Shown here: positions 14,244 through 16,548 of the stretch, one piece after another
Layout: every line of letters begins with the position of its first letter
Position numbering within the stretch: position 1 is the stretch's first letter
Assembly: GCA_947374505.1 (NCBI GenBank)
Contig: CANCCE010000039.1
Location: 1-16,548 of the forward strand
From: Comamonadaceae bacterium
Lineage (GTDB): Bacteria; Pseudomonadota; Gammaproteobacteria; Burkholderiales; Burkholderiaceae_C
DNA length: 16,548 nucleotides
Direction: 5' to 3'
The notes under the pieces: generated by a model
Seen by the model: only the letters and a program-made list of their open reading frames with translations
Told to the model about the DNA's origin: nothing
Databases searched by the model: none
Translations under genes and position numbers: made by a program

Positions 14244-15452
14244 ATGCAGCATTCAAACCATCGAATTCATGCACCCACACTCAAGTCTGAGCGGTCCCGA
14301 TTGCTGGTTCGTGATGAGCTCAAGAGGCATGCAGCCGCAGTGCAGGCATCAGCGTCGGCGTCGGATTTGGTGCGGCGACGTAAGCCTGGGCCGCTACCGC
14401 CAACGCTGTCTATCGGCATGACGGGCGTTCGCGAAGACAGCTCCTTCGACGCTTACATCAGTGTGCGTCTTCATGGCGCCGCGGCCGGATCAGCTTGCCC
14501 GCTGCTGCTCGACTCCGGAAATTCTGTCTTGGTCTACCCACGATTCGAGGATATCCAAGCGCTGCCTAACTATGCAACTGACTACCAGGTGCTTGGGGCC
14601 GGCGCCGAGCCTTGGGGCTGCCCAGCCAACGTGGTTCAAGGGCCTATCGTGCTGACTACGACAGACGGCTTGGCCGTGACCCTCGGCGACGTTGTCTTTT
14701 ACGCTTGCACTGCGGATCTGCCGGGCTGGACAGCAGACTCCGGCCTAGCTCATCGAACGGCGAATTTTGGCGCAGCATGCCTGAACCCTTGGACCGCAAG
14801 CACATGGAACAGACCCGCTGGAGTGGCCTCTGTCTTGCAGACGCCTCTTTCGTATCTTGTGTCGCACCCTTATGCGGTTGTGCAGTATGGTGCCGGCGCT
14901 GTCGCTGACACGCCGGCGGGCACGCCGCACATCAGTCTTGACTCAAAGCTGACGCTCTACACAAAGAGGCCGGCAGGATTCAGTTGCTTCGAGATTGTGC
15001 CGAATTTGGAGTGGATGGCGCTGCTTGCTAAATCGCTGTCCATTGGTGGAATCACTTCGCAATGGCCGGGCTCAACCCCTGCGATTGCGTTCATCGACAC
15101 TGCCGGCGGCTGCGCATTTTTATCTGATCCTGACCGTCTGCTGTGCAACAGCGTCTGGCCCGAACAGACTGGCAACCCACCGTGGACGGCGGGCTCGACG
15201 GGTTGCCAAACGATCATGGCGTCGATCGCGATGGAGGTCGGCGACGCCACGGGGAGTTTCACGATTGCAATCGATGAATCGGCGCTGCCCGCTGCCGCAA
15301 AGGGAAAGACCATCGTGATGTGCCAGCTCAACGAATTCATGCGGGGACAATACGGACTGAACATTGGCGGGATATCCGCGCTAACCCATGCGATTTTGAT
15401 CGACCATCGTCATAAACAGGTCGGGTTCCGGTCCGTGGGGGCAGTCATCTAG
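14244..15452 (+). CDS. Pepsin-like (family A1-type) aspartic protease homologue, possibly catalytically altered
   Basis: A 402-residue protein whose layout follows the two-lobed pepsin fold. The first lobe has FDAYISVRLHG (68-78), then CPLLLDSGNSVLVYP with D90, matching the pepsin Y-x-x-I-x-x-G...hhDTGSSxLWVP pattern. The second lobe has WMALLAKSLSIGG (257-269), then AIAFIDTAGGCAFLSDP with D285, matching the pepsin W-x-I...VDTGTSxLxGP pattern. The C-terminus IGGISALTHAILIDHRHKQVGF (374-395 region) resembles the pepsin ILGxxFLR...FDxxxxxVGF end. The second motif is DTAG, not DTG, and the flap YG(T/S)G reads LGAG (117-120), so activity may be altered. There is no signal peptide; the first 50 residues are basic and could act as a prosegment. 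Known bacterial pepsins (shewasin type) are also leaderless. AAAGGG at 14230-14235 supports the start. The assignment is by pattern, not alignment. Confidence 0.65.
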   Translation: MQHSNHRIHAPTLKSERSRLLVRDELKRHAAAVQASASASDLVRRRKPGPLPPTLSIGMTGVREDSSFDAYISVRLHGAAAGSACPLLLDSGNSVLVYPRFEDIQALPNYATDYQVLGAGAEPWGCPANVVQGPIVLTTTDGLAVTLGDVVFYACTADLPGWTADSGLAHRTANFGAACLNPWTASTWNRPAGVASVLQTPLSYLVSHPYAVVQYGAGAVADTPAGTPHISLDSKLTLYTKRPAGFSCFEIVPNLEWMALLAKSLSIGGITSQWPGSTPAIAFIDTAGGCAFLSDPDRLLCNSVWPEQTGNPPWTAGSTGCQTIMASIAMEVGDATGSFTIAIDESALPAAAKGKTIVMCQLNEFMRGQYGLNIGGISALTHAILIDHRHKQVGFRSVGAVI

Positions 15453-15473
15453 CGAGCAGTCTCTTGAGGCAGA

Positions 15474-15494
15474 GCAGATCGAAATAAGGTCTGC
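15474..15494. terminator. Weak hairpin between convergent genes
   Basis: GCAGATC at 15474-15480 pairs with GGTCTGC at 15488-15494 (six Watson-Crick pairs and one G:U, 7-base loop), 22 bases after the pepsin-like gene. A second, shorter stem GGCAG/CTGCC lies at 15503-15517. Neither is followed by a T-run, so termination is only a possibility. Confidence 0.3.
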
Positions 15495-15546
15495 AGAACA
15501 ATGGCAGGAGAGCTGCCTTCGCTCGTCCCGACACAAGGGTGTCAGG

Positions 15547-16464
15547 TCAACGGCGCACAGTAGCGTCGACGAACGCCGCAAGTTCGGCATTGAAGCGAGG
15601 TGCATCCTCAAAGAACACCGAGTGGCCCGCCTCGTCGTACCAGGACAGCGTCGAAGTCTTGAGCAGTCGCCCGGCTTCCTCGGCCACTGCGGGTGAGATC
15701 ACTTGGTCACGCCGGCCATGGGAAATCAGCACCGGCACGCGGATGCGCAGCAAAGCGCCTGCGAAGTCGGTACCGCCGCTCCACTTGAGCGTCGCCGCGC
15801 GCGCGTGCACGGGGCTCGCCATGTTGTAGCCCAGCATCAACTCGAAATCAACAGCGTCCAGCGGTGCTGCCACGCAGGCCCGCACGAAGCTAGCCGTCGC
15901 GCGGATGTTGCGCTCGAGATCGGTCACCAACATCTCGCGCAGGAAAGCAGCGCCCGGCATCCGCGCGACTTGACCCGGCGGTTGCGCGATGCGCGCACCC
16001 GCGAAATTCACGCCCGAGACGCCGGCGTCACCATAGTCACTCAGGTACTGGGCCACCACGATGCCGCCAAGCGACCAGCCAACCAGCACTGGCTTGTCAG
16101 CCTTGGTCGCGTTGATGACAGCCTGCAGGTCGTCGGACATGCGCTTGCCGCTGGTGTAAGCATCTTCCTTTTGCGGCTTGTCGGATTCACCGTGGCCGCG
16201 CAGGTCATAGGTGATGAGCCGGTACTTCGCAGTCAGGGGCTCGCGTATTTGGCGGCCGAAAGCCAGCTGGCTCTGCGCAATGCCGTGCACGAAGACGATG
16301 GCCGGTCCCTGCGGATTACCGTATTCACGAACTGACAGGCGCGTGCCATCGTCGGTTGTGACCCAGGTCGCCTTGAAAGGGTTCTGCGCCGCAGCGCACG
16401 AAACAGCGGCGGTGCATATCAGCGCGGCTGCGTAAGAACGCCAGGCGGCGAATGTCGTCATCAT
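15547..16464 (-). CDS. Exported alpha/beta hydrolase (haloperoxidase/esterase-like)
   Basis: A 305-residue alpha/beta-hydrolase-fold protein with an N-terminal signal peptide (hydrophobic residues about 5-24, ending CAAAQ), so probably periplasmic. Fold landmarks are oxyanion segment VHGIAQS (59-65), YDLRGHGESDKP, nucleophile S131 in GWSLGG, acid D253 in SHGRRDQVI and base H281 in DEAGHSVFFED. The pattern is that of the non-haem haloperoxidase/esterase group, whose substrates are usually unknown. The ATG at 16464 (followed directly by a second ATG) overlaps the stop codon of the upstream frame as ATGA, with GAGG six bases before it, pointing to translational coupling. It is only distantly similar to the cytoplasmic hydrolase at 7032-7823. 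It converges on the pepsin-like gene across 94 bases. Confidence 0.9.
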   Translation of the reverse strand: MMTTFAAWRSYAAALICTAAVSCAAAQNPFKATWVTTDDGTRLSVREYGNPQGPAIVFVHGIAQSQLAFGRQIREPLTAKYRLITYDLRGHGESDKPQKEDAYTSGKRMSDDLQAVINATKADKPVLVGWSLGGIVVAQYLSDYGDAGVSGVNFAGARIAQPPGQVARMPGAAFLREMLVTDLERNIRATASFVRACVAAPLDAVDFELMLGYNMASPVHARAATLKWSGGTDFAGALLRIRVPVLISHGRRDQVISPAVAEEAGRLLKTSTLSWYDEAGHSVFFEDAPRFNAELAAFVDATVRR

Positions 16465-16548
16465 GTCTTGCCTCTTTCTTTTTTATTGAAAACCGGAAGC
16501 GCCTCACCCTTCATGCGGGACGGACGCTCCTTCATCAGCGCGAACCAT
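16461..16548 (-). CDS. C-terminal end of a gene entering from the right, possibly a glutathione S-transferase
   Basis: On the minus strand a frame open from the right edge reads WFALMKERPSRMKGEALPVF, then NKKERGKT, and stops at TGA (16461-16463), overlapping the ATG of the exported hydrolase by four bases. The W-x-x-x-x-x-ARP/ERPS...KG...VP pattern resembles the last helix of glutathione S-transferases of the YghU kind. With only 28 codons this is suggestive rather than firm. The ATGA junction is the best evidence that the frame is real and cotranscribed with the hydrolase. Confidence 0.5.
   Translation of the reverse strand, partial: WFALMKERPSRMKGEALPVFNKKERGKT

Noticed and set aside
15703..16335. 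Plus-strand open frame of 210 codons
   Set aside because: It is antisense to the exported hydrolase, which has a complete catalytic triad and a coupled start.
1..16548. CRISPR arrays, tRNA or rRNA genes, insertion sequences, phage or toxin-antitoxin genes
   Set aside because: No regularly spaced repeats, cloverleaf-forming stretches, transposase or integrase motifs were found on reading both strands.

Overview
The window looks like a chromosomal segment from a betaproteobacterium, most likely Burkholderiales and close to Comamonadaceae. This rests on moderately high GC, two periplasmic solute-binding proteins of the Bug/TctC type (massively expanded in that order), a monomeric NADP-isocitrate dehydrogenase, a Rep-type helicase and a sox gene cluster. 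The order-level call is inference from gene content. No rRNA, tRNA, CRISPR array, insertion sequence or phage gene was seen, and no gene-free stretch exceeds 300 bases.

Left part (1-5980): the 5'-proximal 681 codons of monomeric isocitrate dehydrogenase (icd, minus strand, running off the left edge), a degenerate REP-like repeat, an auxin-efflux-carrier family permease (minus), then divergently the Rep/UvrD helicase (plus) followed by a small exported protein of unknown function.

Middle (6012-8811, minus strand): a three-gene operon in the order Bug solute-binding protein, alpha/beta hydrolase resembling 3-oxoadipate enol-lactonase, second Bug protein. The second Bug protein uses a TTG start with a near-perfect Shine-Dalgarno. 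The layout suggests uptake and hydrolysis of an unknown organic acid or ester. No TctA/TctB membrane subunits are present here.

Centre (8954-11239, plus strand): a compact sulfur-oxidation cluster, DUF2892 membrane protein - soxX - soxY - soxZ - soxA. SoxA is of the diheme type. soxB and soxCD are not in the window, and SoxY lacks the usual C-terminal GGCGG swinging-arm motif, ending instead in ATACSDET. A perfect hairpin at 11256-11281 separates soxA from the convergent molybdenum hydroxylase pair.

Right-centre (11293-14003, minus strand): a two-subunit, FAD-less molybdenum hydroxylase of the isoquinoline 1-oxidoreductase type. The small [2Fe-2S] subunit is upstream of the large Tat-exported molybdopterin subunit, with a plausible sigma70-type promoter before them.

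Right end (14054-16548): the most unusual gene, a 402-residue protein whose two half-domains resemble pepsin-type (family A1) aspartic proteases, with first-lobe DSGNS, second-lobe DTAGG and a pepsin-like C-terminal GG...LID...VGF segment, and no signal peptide. Convergent with it is an exported alpha/beta hydrolase, translationally coupled by an ATGA overlap to the C-terminal end of an upstream gene, possibly a glutathione S-transferase, that enters from the right edge.
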